Notes: generated from the sequence alone by a model not told the origin. 27,883 nt of DNA from Krasilnikovozyma curviuscula (GCA_014825775.1 MVAQ01000258.1:1-27883), one strand, 5' to 3'. Shown: positions 8,714 to 20,225, counted from the first letter of the stretch. Made by a program: numbers and translations.

Positions 8714-10745
8714 CTAATTTCTTCTCCCCACAACCCCTCCTATGACCTTCCCAGGGATACTAAGACCCCAGCTGACCAAGCTGAGAGCATATCTCGCGGG
8801 CCACAATGGATCCACTCCGACCCTGAATGTCTTCTCATGGACGACCTTGTCGGCAAGAGACTGAAGCCGAGAAGGCAAGACTGAATTGGCAACTGACTTG
8901 ACGAAGGGCCTCACTATTGAGAGCAATGGAACGTATGGGATCGCGATGGCGACTGGGTTCGGAATTGACAGATGGATGGTTGTTGATGTTCCATGGGCGT
9001 GGGCGGGATCGTTGGTAGAGGAATTGATGTGTTGGTTTGGATCATCACTGAATTCACCCGTGAACTCCAGAGTCTTTGGTGGAGTGTTAGCGTCAGTACC
9101 GTTGAGATTCTCCGCGCCAGCTTCTGATTGCGGTGGTGTTGGATATGACTTGATGACAGCGCTGCCTTCAGCGCCGCTGAGCTCGTCAGTTGAAGGTGAT
9201 ACACCCAAGGAAGTGATGCCTTGAGCGATGCTTGGATCTGCAGCTAGGAAGGACGGATCTTCACCAATGGCGATGCGGCCAGTACCAGAAGTTGGTGGGG
9301 TCTCTATGAGAGTAGGTCTTCTCTTCTTTCTGAGTTTTCCACCACCACCAGATGACGGGAGGATGACAGGAGCGTCGGCGAGGCCGGTGGTGAAGGTAGA
9401 TGAAGGTTGATCTAGACCGGAATCAGAAGATAAAGCCCGTTTCATTGGTGCAACAGATACTGGGATCTGTGACTGAGCAATTGTTTGAAGCAGCTGGGTA
9501 GCATCCCTGACGCCGGAGGTGGAAGGGCGGGGTTCGTATGGTGGAGCCGGTGATGCTGCTGCTGCGTTGTCTGGAGCGTCTTCTTTAGGTACTTCTCCTT
9601 TGAACGATGGCAGGGAAGCCAGGTCTTTGGCGAATGTCGGTTGGGGGGTTGAGACCGAGGGTGGAGCCGGCGTGATAAAGGTCGTCAGGGAGCTCTTTTT
9701 CGCTCTAGGGATACCGGAGGACCCAATGGATGGAGAGCTTGTGGGTGACCCTGTACCTGTAGATGGAAATACGGTTGTAGTTGATATGATGGGACTGGTG
9801 GAGACGGATGCTGGACTGGGGTTGAAAGACTGCGAGAGGCGCTTTGGTCTGGCGGAAGAGCTTGGTGTGGAGACATTGGAAGACGGTGCTGAAGTAGAAG
9901 ACGATAATGCGACAGTGTTTCGCTCCGCCTGAAGCGACTGACGGGAGGATGGAGACGAGAGGGTTCTTCAGAAACAGAGTAAAAAGAGAGCAGAGGTAAA
10001 AGCTTAGGTTAGTCAGGATCTTTCACGTGGTAATTGCCATCCAGGACTTTTGTAACTTACGGTGTCCTAGCACTAGCATTTTCGTGAATATGATGCTCTT
10101 GCTGTTGATTGGACCTACCATGTAGAGGAAAGCAACACCGTGGTTGGAGTTCGAGAACAAGGTTAACCTTTGCTTGAAGCTTGCTCGATAACCCAGCCAG
10201 CAGAAAAAGAGGATCATCACGACTCACGAAGTTGCTCCAAAACCCTTCTGGGCAAACCCTTCCTTGCTACCTTTCTTGTCCAGTCCTTTAGCTTTGGTCG
10301 GCGTTGGGGAGGAGGGGATGCTGCTGTTAGCTGGGGCGATCTTGTCTTTGGATGGAGAGCCTCCTCCCGGCTTGAAGAGACCCATGAGACTCATCCTTTT
10401 CCCAGTCTTTTCAGAAGAAGAAGAAGATCCCTTGGAAGGACTGCTACCCTGAGCTGGAGCAGCCTTTGTTGGACTGGGAGGGGTGGGGGAGGATTTGACG
10501 GCGATGGGAGGATTGTTGGCCGAGGATGGGAGGGAAGGTGTCTTCTTCCTTCCAAAAGAGAGCTTCCTGGAGGAGGAGTGGGAGACAGATCCAGAGGACG
10601 GCTGGAGCAGCTGCTGCTGTTCTGGTGGTTGGGAGTTCGCTGGAGGGAAAGCCACCTGTGCCGTCATCGCTGAGTCTGGGGCTGATTTACTGTTGCTGCT
10701 GCTGTTTGCTGATCTTGACGACGATTTCTTCAGAGAGGGAGCCAT
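8714..10745 (-). CDS. Uncharacterised Ser/Pro-rich fungal protein with ordered C-terminal segment
   Basis: Three exons, 10745-10228, 10114-10061 and 9965-8714, give 607 residues with consistent phases (2 and 2). I do not recognise the family. Residues 1-500 or so are low-complexity Ser/Pro/Lys/Gln sequence, with proline-directed SP/TP sites and basic patches (KLSFGRKK, PKRLSQS) typical of phosphorylated regulatory proteins. The last 85 or so residues differ sharply: VAIAIPYVPLLSIVRPFV, then LPSRLQSLADKVVHEKTF, DPLWPARYALSLVSWGLSIP and a basic GRRN end. This part is hydrophobic and apparently folded or membrane-associating. The small middle exon was chosen because the alternative acceptors give a stop or implausibly hydrophobic sequence. 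Exon 3 reads open well upstream of its first ATG (9445), which supports splicing rather than a start there. It is divergent to the TMEM184-type gene. Confidence 0.75.
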
Positions 10746-11296
10746 CCTTGCAACTCTGTAGTGCTACTCTGTAATACTACTCTATAGGAGATGGGATACA
10801 CTCGGGTTTTTTAGAGTTTACTCACCTCTTTTTAGTCTCGACGGTGGCGCTTCCGTCGTCATGCAGCCCACCAGCTCGCCTCAAGCGAAGAAATATCATC
10901 CGACCCCAGGGACCATGGTGGGTGTCTGCAGATGAGGGCGATGAGAGTGGAGAGGGAAACGAGAATGGAAAAGGCATCTCTCTGTCTCTGCCTTTGCTGT
11001 GTGGGGTCGAGCTTCTCCCCCTGTGAGCCAGCCGTCCAGTCGAGAGCGGGGCGGCCGACAGGAGATGGATCGACAGGAGAAAGTGGGAAGCTGATGGTCC
11101 CTTTGTTAGATACAAAGTCAGTTTAGTTTCTCCCTACTCTACTCTCACGCGTGGTCGGTCTGACGGACTGGGCACTCTCACTCTCGCTGCTGGGTTGCTC
11201 GCCTTTCCCTCTTTGGCTCTCGTTGGCTCATCTGGATACTTCCTCTTCATCTCAAACAAACCGACCACCTGAACGCCCTCTTTCTCTCTCTGAAAA
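10746..11296. promoter_or_regulatory. Bidirectional promoter region, Ser/Pro-rich gene (-) / TMEM184-type gene (+)
   Basis: These 551 nt separate two divergent start codons. The half near the plus-strand gene is strongly pyrimidine-rich (CT runs up to the AAAA-ATG at 11297), as is common in fungal promoters with strong constitutive expression. Near the minus gene a short word (TACTCT plus GTAATACTACTCTA) is repeated imperfectly around 10763-10787. No coding exon is convincing here. Confidence 0.4.
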
Positions 11297-14200
11297 ATGG
11301 GGGTTTTCAACAAGACATGTCCAGTCGAGTACGCAGCTGAGGACCCAACGCCAATCTATTCTAACGAAACCTACACCATAAAGCTCCATCAGGTCGTGAG
11401 TCTTCTGCTAATTGAAAGGAATTTTTCCTGTCACAAGGAGAACTTGCTCAAGTACCTCCTCTCCCTCAGGGTTGGCTTATTGCCGGCTTCTTCACTCTGA
11501 TTGCGACCGTCGTCTCCTGCTGGTTGATTGACAAACACTTGGGTTACTATCATAATAAGAAGCAACAACGACAAATAGTCAGGTAAGATAGTGTCGCTTC
11601 TTGGGGACCATGCTGCTCCAAACCCCCTCTCTTTTTAGACAAAGGGTGGTGCGGATGTTGTCCCGCGCTTGTTTCGATCATCGTGCTGATGTAGTTACTT
11701 CTCCTTCAATGCCAGATTGCTGTTCATGGTTCCGATCTACTCTGTTGCTTCACTCCTCTCTTATATTCAGTACAATGATGCTCTATATTACGAAATTATG
11801 AGGGACTGTTATGAAGTCAGTCAACTGACACCATCACCTCTCTGTCTTTCGCAACTCAAACCTGATCACCTAGTCACTTCTCACAGGGTTTTGTCATCTA
11901 TTCCTTCTTCTACCTCCTTTTGAATTACTTGGCTCCCACAGAGGCTGGCGTACAAAACGTCTTCCGACCCAAAATTGTCACCAAATGGCTGTTTCCTTTC
12001 GGTTGGGTAAAGTGGAAGCCGAAAGATGGCCTGCAGTATTTGATGGTCGTAAAGTGGATGATTCTGCAATACACGGTGAGAGTTCCTTATTCAGAGACTT
12101 CCTTCCCATCCCAACTCGTGCTAACATGCCAACTTGGTGTATTTCTGACAGTTGGTCAGACCTCTGTCGACATTGGCTAGTTGTATCACCAACTTGGTCG
12201 GCGTCTACTGTTTGGATTCCTATTCTCCAGTGTTCGCTCATATCTGGATCGTTGCAGTCGTATCGATATCCGTCAGTCTGGCTATGTGGGCAATCATCCA
12301 GCTCTGTGAGTTCTTGATCATCGAAAAGTTCCTCTTCAAACGTGACTCTGACTTGCCCTGTATAATGATTTTAATGCAGATCATACCGTTAGCGAAGAGC
12401 TTGCACCTTACTCACCCCTCCTGAAATTCATCAGCGTCAAAACGGTGATTTTCCTAACATTCTGGCAAAGCTCCGTTATTTCTGGTCTGGCAATTTTCGG
12501 ATGGGTTAAAGCAACTCGATACTGGACTTTAGATGACGTTGAAGTTGGATTCTGCGTACTGTTGGAAACGGTGCGACGGTTTTCTCTGGGTTGGGCAGGC
12601 GTTGCTACTATCTGACCCTTCCTTCCTTTCACAGTTTGAAATGGCTGTCTTCGCATTTGTTCACATTAGGGCGTTTTCTTACTTGCCATACAGAGGCAGC
12701 GATAAGAGTAAGAAAACAAACAAGCTGAAGAGTTTGGGACATTCCCTGAACATAGCTGATATCTTTAAAGGTGAGTTGTTTTCCAGGTTGTGGGGTGAGC
12801 ATCCTTTCTAACCAGACTTCGCCTTACAATGAACAGAGCTTCGCGCTGGAATCGCCTACATCTTCAACAACGCCGTTGGAAAAGATCCTAACGGACCACA
12901 GAGAGACTATCACTTCCAAGAAATTTATGGTCGATCCAGGCTAGAAGCAGACTCTAATAGTCCTCTGCAACAAATGAAACCCGTCAACTACATCTCGACG
13001 CACTATGGTGTAGGAGAAGAGGACGCTGAGGATGACAAGGGCGAAGTTGATGGAAAAAGGAACTCAAGGACTGGATTATTACTCAGTTCTGATCAAACAG
13101 AAGAGGAAAGGAAAATCCGTGGGATTGAAGAGTGGTGGAATGCTAGACATGCGTCAATTACCCGCCTCAACCAGAACAACGCTACTCAATACGTCAAACT
13201 CCGACTCAGAGATGACGCACCACCAATTACTTTGAATATCAATTCAAAGGAAACTTTCAACGACCGCTTTTGTACTGTTCATAGCCGAAGGATAGACCCA
13301 TCTCCGCTCAACCTTACCAGTAGAATGTCTCCTACACAAAGCGAGATTGATGTCAATATGCACATGTACCAAATTTCTGATCAACCAACCAAAGGCTGGA
13401 GATGGTGGAATAGAGCTTACAACCGCTCTGAAGAGGATCGTGAAGCGTTGTCTTCTCAGGTGGTCGTCAAAGCCCAAGAAAGTTCTGAGCGGAGGGTACA
13501 GGGTGAAAGTGAAGATGACAAGTTCACCGCACCAGTTGAGTGGTGCCGGAGGAAGCCTCTTCGAGACAGAGAGCAAATAGCTTGGCAGATCACCCAACAC
13601 AATCATCTTCAGCAGTTTCACTCTCAATATCCGTCCAATTCGGAGTTCATTGTTCCACGTTCCACATTACACCGGTCAAACCAGCACCAACTAAACCCAC
13701 TGTCACTACCGCTGTCTCCTTCAAAGAGCTTTCAACACCCGCAACAACCCCCACAATACAAAAACTTTTTTGACCCCTCTCAACCCTTTACCCGAAATAC
13801 TTCAAATAAATATCACCCCGAAGAGTTGATTTCCTCTCGCTCCCGAACATCAGTTTCGTATGTTCCGCCTCCTCGCCTTCCCTCGTTCGTCTTTTCTCCG
13901 ATAAATATCTCGGCGCGTCTACCTCCAACATCTGTGGCATCTGGATCGTCCACTCCAGCCGCTTCAAATCAGCCACAGCTTCCAGCTTCCTCTGATCTGT
14001 CGACGACCACCCCGCACAGCAGAACAGCGCATCCTTACGAATTTGTAGTTGAGAGCCCACTCTCTAATCTAGAAAGTTGTTCTCAAGCTAATTTTGAACG
14101 GAAGAACCAGATGCTGCTTTCCGACTTGTATTCTCGTTCAACTTCAAACACCGACGAAGATCAGCGACTGATGAACCTAAGTTCCAATCACACAACGCTC

Positions 14201-14365
14201 TCATGCAACACCGCCCTGTTAGAAAAAAATACACCACTTCTTTTCGGAAATGTTGGTGCCACTGAAATGCTTCACGGGGACGAAAATCCTTCTGTAATTA
14301 CGGTAGCCTCTCCCATCTCATTCAGAACAGCATTGTCTTCACCACCTCCGCTTGAATGTCCTTAG
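11297..14365 (+). CDS. TMEM184/DUF300 family seven-helix membrane protein with long cytosolic tail
   Basis: Eight exons: 11297-11395, 11470-11582, 11716-11815, 11887-12075, 12152-12305, 12380-12570, 12635-12770, 12837-14365, giving 836 residues. The N-terminal 325 or so residues are the organic-solute-transporter-alpha/TMEM184 fold: GWLIAGFFTLIATVVSCWLI, RQIVRLLFMVPIYSVASLLS, YNDALYYEIMRDCYEGFVIY, a KWKPKDGLQYLMVVKWMILQ loop, VRPLSTL, SVKTVIFLTFWQS, and EMAVFAFVHIRAFSYLPY. Relatives sit in vacuolar, endosomal or plasma membranes; their transported substrate is not firmly known. Residues 328-836 form a tail that is mostly polar and disordered, rich in Ser/Pro/Gln, encoded in one exon. Intron 2 is long (133 nt) and holds a possible 21-nt in-frame optional exon (11639-11659). 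I left it out because the direct join reproduces the conserved IVR-LLFMVPIY motif. Confidence 0.9.
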
Positions 14366-14969
14366 GAGTTCAACTGGACAAACGGAAATGCTTCTGTAGT
14401 GCGAGTCTTGCTATTTCTTCTTTCTTGTCGTTCGCTGAAGAGTCGTCGTCGTTTTCATCAAACGCGACCCTTGCCATTCGCTTTGCGCCCCCTCAGTATC
14501 ATCTGGCTTTGAAAATAAATCTAAACCTAGATTACAACCTCCTTGATACTTCTTCACCTCTTCCCGACTCTCATCCTCGTCACGACGAACTACATTGAGC
14601 CCTTGCGGAAACAACACTCCATCTACAAACTGTTGGTATCATAGCTTCCATTTCAACACTGTGATCATAGGCATTTTACAGAAAATGGTATCATAGGTAG
14701 AAGAAGACTGGTATCGAAAGAGTCGTGTTTATCGGTAAATACATAAATGGTGCAACACGCTGGTGGTTACGTGGAAGCGCAGAGAAGTAAGACTGGAGAT
14801 AGAAGAAACATTGAGACGACATGAAAGATATTACGGGCTCTGGGTTTATGTTGTCGAAGAGAGGAGTCCAGATCCAAATAAACATTGTGGAAGACAGAGG
14901 TGAGAAGACAACAGATCAGGTAAGGAACGCATTAGAGGACTTTTGAGTAGATCATATGCTACACACCAA
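14366..14969. other. Convergent intergenic region, no gene seen
   Basis: These 604 nt lie between the stop of the TMEM184-type gene (+) and the stop of the coiled-coil gene (-). They presumably hold both 3' UTRs. Short open frames on both strands have no recognisable features and are probably incidental. No repeat or strong hairpin was noticed. Confidence 0.5.
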
Positions 14970-17735
14970 TTATGACGGAACTTTGTTATGAGCAGTAACA
15001 GATTTATTTGCTGAAGTCGGCACGCTACTACCTGAAATTCTCCGCCCGACGCTCCCTAGCAATCCCAGCACCACTTCTATAAAGACCCCTCCTGGACTCC
15101 CGCCAGGAACATGAGGTGAAAGCTCGCCATGTACAGAAAAATCACTATACGAAGACGCCAGAGCATTGAAGGAGCTCCAATCAGGGTGGGAAGTCGAGTA
15201 TACGGTAGCCATGAAAGGAGGTTGAGACTTTGAAACAAAGATTGTTCCCACTAGCATATCAAACCACCAGAAAAGGTAAGCAGATCAGTAGTGAAAAAAT
15301 CTACGAGGATTCTTGACATCGCTTGAGAGAACTCACAGAGGAAAGCACTCAGACTGCAGACAAGAACCACCGTAACTTGAGTACCTAACCCGCTTTGGAC
15401 ACCAAGACCACCAGAGAAATGGAAAGTGTTGTACACATTTCCTTTCCCGCTTCCTTTGGAGGTGATAGATCTATCGATGTTCGGAGTAGATGTGGAAGAA
15501 GTCACCAATTTTTTCCTGAATTTCCTTTGTCGAAGAGATGAAGATGTTGAGCTTCGGACATGCAAGGTACTACTCACGCGAGAAGTAGTACTATCCAATA
15601 ATCCTGGAGAAATTTCCTCCTCAGTGGAACTCAAAGAGGATTGTTGGGAGAATGGATCCGCTTGGTTTAAAGTTGTGAGCTCTGTTGGCAGTAGACCATT
15701 CCCAGAGCGAGGAGTATATGCGGGTAAAGGTGGACCAATTCCTGATTCGTCTGTCTGAATGCTGATCTCCTTGATCATTGAATCCTTTTGCTCGTGAGAT
15801 TTGAAGAGGCCATACAAAGAACCGCGAGGCCTGCGGAGATGGTGTGGTTCCAAGTCTGAGTTGTTTTCGTCAGAGGAGTTCGGCGATTCGCTTGAGCAAT
15901 ATGGCGATCCTTTAGTGCCAACACTATTCAAGAAAGACCTGGATCGATGCAGTTCGATTTCTAAAGTCTTCCCGCTGACACTTTCGCATTTCATGGACCC
16001 GCTCTGAGCAGTTTTCCCACCATTGCTAATACCACCGGAGCCACTAGACAGATTTTCACGCTCGTGAGACTCTTCAAGCTCTACTTCCAACCGTAGGATG
16101 GATGATTTCAGAGCTTCAATTTCAGTCGATTGAGTGTTTATAAGGGACTCATAGGACAAGGTCTGAGCCAGAAGTTGAGCGAGCTGGGACGTGGATTCTT
16201 CAAGGGTTTGTTTTTCCTTAGCCCACTAAATTTAACGAAGGAAAATAAATGGTTCAGCAGTATTCGCTCAAAAACATTGCCCGAAGGATCACCGACCTGA
16301 TCCTTTTCTATTTCGAATTCCTTCAACTTCAAAGTCAGCTCGTTCACATCGCTTTCTTTATCTTGAAGAAAAACAACTATTCCCTCCTGCTGGCAAATCT
16401 TCTCATTCAAATTTTTACACACTCTGTCCTTCTCAGCCTCAAGTTCCGACAACAACCTTTGAAAATCAAATGTTTCCTTCTCCAGCCTTGTCGCGTGAGA
16501 AGTAGACGACTTCAGAAGAGATTTCATTTCGAGTATTTCTTTTTTCTTTTGGCTGATTTCTGAGTTCAGGTCGGAGATCAAGAGGTCGTGGTGTTGGCGA
16601 AGGAGATCTGACTCTTGTTGTTGCTGTTTGAGATGGTCCGTAAGCGTTTGATTGAGAGACTGGAGCGTGTTAAGGGATTCTTGAATCTCGTCAATCGAGT
16701 TGGGCTGTGTGGAGAGCTTCTTATGAGAAGGTGAGCTGGTGAATATTTCTTCATTTCCTTCACTGAGATCTTCTGTCGAAAAGCCTGACCGGTTCATTAC
16801 TCGCCTCCACCGTTTTTGTCCGAGAGTTTCCTTATCATCAAGTGAATGGAGGGAGCTGGAGTCTGAAGTGTTCTCTACGGCGGATGATGGCTGTCGAGGA
16901 GCTTGAGGTCGGTCACTAGATCCAAACATGTCTTCGCCAAATCCCTCTGGTACATCACCAACTTGATTCACCCCGAGAGAGCTACGACCTCTACCAAACC
17001 CTGAACGACGACGAGGCGATCCCTTTTTTAAGTCATCCATGTGAGGGGATTCTTCATCAAGGTCGTCCCGTGAAAGTGGTGTTTCGGGAGTCGTAATTGG
17101 CTGGGAAGATCGGCGATGAGAAGGTGGTTTTGGGCGAGAGAAAGATGATGATGTTGGAATGGGTGGGATTGGTGATGAAGCTGGGGCTGAAATGCTTCTG
17201 GCAACAGTTGCCAGATTTAAGGGTTGGAAACATTCAGCTTGCATTTTTCCGGCACCAGGAGCAGGCTGTTGATCAAAGTGGCCAATTTTACCTGCAGAGT
17301 CATCTCCGAAAACAGGGGATGAGTCTGAGGAAGTAGCGTTGCCCAACTGGGCTAGTAATAGACTCAGACTCTCCCGAGTAACGACCAAATCTGGGTAATC
17401 AATGCTGATTTCCGAGCTGAGGGTGGAGATTTTCTCGATAAGGGAAGGAGATAAATTGTAGAGTTCAGGAGTAGGTAGATGAGAGAGGACTAAATCGAAG
17501 AAGGCAGAAAATGAGCAGACCAAACCATTAACCGTGCAGCTGACGGAAACACTCACGAGCTGTCAGGTCTTTGAACGAGACTGCCGGACTGTCATTTGAG
17601 ACTGAAAAAATCCCATCCAGTAAAGCAGAAGCAGAAACTGCACCTGAAGAGGAAAACGTGGTCTGAGAAGGCTAGAAAACAGCAGATAGAAGATGGTCGA
17701 AGGAGGAACTCACTGCCAGTCACTTCTTCTGCCAT
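14970..17735 (-). CDS. Coiled-coil protein with single C-terminal transmembrane segment
   Basis: Five exons, 17735-17714, 17643-17557, 17489-16297, 16225-15337 and 15250-14970, give 823 residues with consistent phases. A small N-terminal domain (to about residue 95: SFKDLTALLSHLPTPELYN, ISTLSSEISIDYPDLV) is followed by a basic/Ser-rich disordered region. A long heptad-type coiled coil runs from about residue 300 to 495 (LNQTLTDHLKQQQQESDLLR, EILEMKSLLKSS, LSELEAEKDRVCKNL, STEIEALKSSILRLEVELEE). A second disordered stretch comes next, then one hydrophobic span near 718-737 (VTVVLVCSLSAFLLGTIFV) and a tail of about 85 residues. The layout resembles tail-anchored tethers or nuclear-envelope/Golgi coiled-coil proteins, but there is no GRIP motif and no terminal PPPX of a KASH peptide. 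I therefore assign no function. The first exon is only 22 nt; it was chosen because its frame and donor fit and the next exon has no usable ATG. Confidence 0.8.
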
Positions 17736-18948
17736 CCCCTCAGCCCCACAGACGCTTTGTTCAAAGCAGACGAACGACAAGGGTTTGACCTCGATTCGGT
17801 GGGTAAGACCAGTTTCTAGCTTTTGATGGATAAAAGCAAGCTTGTTTGGGGCGTATTACGAATGTTCTAAGGTTTGTAACGAATCTTGTTATACACTTGT
17901 TTGTTATGTCAAGATACAATCAGCTTGGTTGTAAAGTTGCTTGGTTCTAAATTCCGATTCGCATATTGTCAGCGAGGCAGAAGACGAACTTTGTCCCCAT
18001 CAATTATTCGAATTGGTCCTCGCCGTTAACCTCCTAACTCCAAAACTTCGAGTGATCTTAAGTTAGAAAGACTTTCTCACTGAATTTATAGGCAAAGTAG
18101 TAGTAGTTCCAACCTATTGCTGATTTATCACCAGAGTAACATGCAACTCTGGCCTCTCAGCGTCCCATACAAATGTAAATCTAATCGTACAGCAGTTTCA
18201 CAGGAACAGAAGGAAACATTGATTTCAGACAATCGTTCTTCCATCCCTCGACATTCTCCTGGTCTCAAAGCAGTTCTGCCCACCAAATCTCAATCTTTTT
18301 GCACCAAGCTGTGAGGTCGCTCTCTGCAGTTGTTGTTCACGGTGTTTGCCCTTGTTAAACAAATGTTTAATAATAGAAGGTTGAGAAGTCTATGACAATG
18401 GCAGGTTGGATTATGACCGCAGATCCGGCGCCAATGAGCGATAAAGACTTTCTCACCTCCCAACAGGCATGTCTTTCAATCAATAATACATCTCTGCTCT
18501 AAAATTGTTGGAGATGTCTCTGAAGGAACCGCCTTGATTTAGGTTTGAATGGGTTCGAATTGACCATTCCATCTGGTGGTTTGTGTTTTATTTCGTTTCT
18601 TGCGCTGCGTAAACCTGTTCTGCCATCTATTCTCAGCTGCCCACAAGAGCACACAAATTCGCGAGTAACTCAATAGCCTGGTAGTCACGCGAGCAGCTTC
18701 AACCACTTATTCCCCTCGCGAGAGGGACAGCCAGTTTTTATTATACAACAAGTAACAATTTCGCTATATGATGCTCTTGATATAAAATTCATAATCGTCC
18801 TCAATAATGTCTCAAAAACAGAAACTCTTTGAGTATCTGGATGATGAGAGTCTACCGAACACGCAGGATCTTCGTCACTCCTGGGTGAAAAGAATCCCTT
18901 TCAGTAGGCTGTTCCACTCAGAGAAATGTAGATGGGGTTCTCTTTATT

Positions 18949-19045
18949 TCAGGTGAAAAATCGAACTGTATTTGCGCTAAAATATCAGGGCCTTTGCATT
19001 CTTTTGCGGCGCAACCAGATCACTACTACTACCATGCTCCCCTTT
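18949..19045. repeat. Decayed repeat family I, copy A
   Basis: It shares TCAGGTGAAAA, then TAAAATATCAGG after about 20 nt, then a GGCGCAA word and a run of C with copy B at 19565-19672, in the same order and spacing. Identity is partial, so the boundaries are approximate. Confidence 0.5.
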
Positions 19046-19069
19046 CTTTGAGGGAACAAAGCCAGTAAA

Positions 19070-19099
19070 CTCAGTAATTACCACACTAGATGTGAAGTT
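19070..19099. repeat. 30-nt direct repeat, first copy
   Basis: The unit reads CTCAGTAATTACCACACTAG followed by ATGTGAAGTT. It matches 19197-19226 at 29 of 30 positions (one T/C difference), 127 nt downstream. A related shorter word (GAACAAAGC-AGTAAACT) also occurs twice, at 19054 and 19122. Confidence 0.85.
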
Positions 19100-19196
19100 G
19101 ACTTTGCATAGCATACCTGTTGAACAAAGCAAGTAAACTACGCAATACTGATAAGCATCCCTCCAGATATTCTATACATCAAGAACCACGACTTAC

Positions 19197-19226
19197 CTCA
19201 GTAACTACCACACTAGATGTGAAGTT
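19197..19226. repeat. 30-nt direct repeat, second copy
   Basis: This is the second copy of the 19070-19099 unit with a single substitution. It is followed closely by a nested stem: GAGAGATC at 19243-19250 pairs with GATCTCTC at 19291-19298, and inside it TCTTTC (19249-19254) pairs with GAAAGA (19269-19274). Confidence 0.85.
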
Positions 19227-19356
19227 CGCTGGAATCTGTGTAGAGAGATCTTTCAGTATTCCATCCAAGAAAGATAAAGTAATGGATCGAGATCTCTCGA
19301 CACAGTGAGCAAAATTTTCACGAAGTTCGCCGCGTGGAAATTGCAGGGGAGCGGAA

Positions 19357-19415
19357 ACGGTTTTGATTGGATGGCGCAATCGCACCCTCATCACTTTGAC
19401 TCCCCCTGATCTCTG
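19357..19415. repeat. Decayed repeat family I, partial copy C
   Basis: It shares TTTTGAT, GGCGCAATCG, TCACTT and TCCCCCTG with the second half of copy B, in order and with nearly the same spacing. The first half of the unit is not clearly preserved. Confidence 0.45.
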
Positions 19416-19564
19416 AAGAAGTTGACTGAGGTAAAAAGTTGTTGCGACTCGCGTCGCAGATTTCTCTAATATAAATAACAAAAATAAAAAGACTCCCGTC
19501 AATGCAATCAAGAACCTAAATCGTGGAGGTTCCTTCAGCGATTTCTCCAACAGTTCTGACCACC

Positions 19565-19672
19565 TCAGGTGAAAAGTCTAATTTATTCACGGCGGATAAA
19601 ATATCAGGCGCTCAGACGTTTTGGATCAGAGGCGCAATCGAGTCACTTCCAACCTCCCCCTGTTCTGACGAT
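19565..19672. repeat. Decayed repeat family I, copy B
   Basis: It contains both halves of the unit: TCAGGTGAAAA and TAAAATATCAGG as in copy A, then GGCGCAATCG and CTCCCCCTG as in copy C. A fourth, weaker relative may lie near 20345-20425 (GCGCAATGACA, ACCCCCTT). Confidence 0.5.
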
Positions 19673-19850
19673 AACAACATGTTTTACTGCACCAAGAACT
19701 AATTATTAACAGTCTGAACTAATTCGAGGTGTGAGTTCTTTGCGTTCATCAGGCTATTGTTTAGTTGACTCGCTGTGGTGTTTAGCAAGTTGCGGTGCCA
19801 TACCAATAATACCATTAGTTACAACACTGATTATCAGAGCGCACTTGATG

Positions 19851-19949
19851 AGCGTCAAGCACCAAAGCGCGCCGCCCATATAGTTTTGTCTTCTGTGCAC
19901 AAGACTTGCACCTCGAATTACTTCTGATATTAGTTCCTGGTGCAGTTTT
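19851..19949. repeat. Decayed repeat family II, first copy
   Basis: Direct repeat of about 98 nt at roughly 80% identity to 20226-20323. Shared blocks in order are CAAAGCGCGCC, TATATAGTT, CTTGCACCTCGAA, TACTTCTGATA and TTAGTTCCTGGTGCAGT. The level of divergence suggests an old duplication. Confidence 0.75.
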
Positions 19950-20225
19950 ACTAGAGTGATATCTTAATTTGAATAAAATTGAAGTTCGAGATAAAAAAGT
20001 CAATTTTTGTTAAAGCGATGGCGAGAGTTCAATTACCTGTCCTGCTTGCCAATTTAAGTTCTCTCGCGGAGAGGGGTACAACATGTAGATTCTCGCGGGT
20101 AGCTCAGATCAAGTGCGCTATTTGAGCTCATTACCAATCGTAAAGACTACAATGGGAACTAAATGTTAGTGGCAGTTCGAGATATACAAGTCATCTATGT
20201 TGGTATTGTTGGTATTGCGCCGCAA

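Noticed and set aside
10023..10220. Hydrophobic minus-strand frame as the middle exon of the Ser/Pro-rich gene
   Set aside because: The alternative acceptor at 10115/10114 gives the correct phase at both ends and a hydrophilic sequence that fits the rest of the protein.
11639..11659. 21-nt exon as a constitutive part of the TMEM184-type gene
   Set aside because: It has a weak GTCCCG donor and would split the conserved IVR-LLFMVPIY motif; kept only as a possible optional exon.
19179..19550. 123-codon minus-strand frame with a hydrophobic stretch
   Set aside because: It needs a TTG start, overlaps the repeat units and the nested stem, and shows no family motif; more likely part of decayed repeats.
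20087..20190. tRNA-like A box (GGTAGCTCAGATCAAGTG) followed by a GTTCGAGATA word
   Set aside because: The spacing is too long, the B box lacks its CC, and no acceptor or anticodon stem can be drawn; at best a very decayed tRNA-derived repeat.
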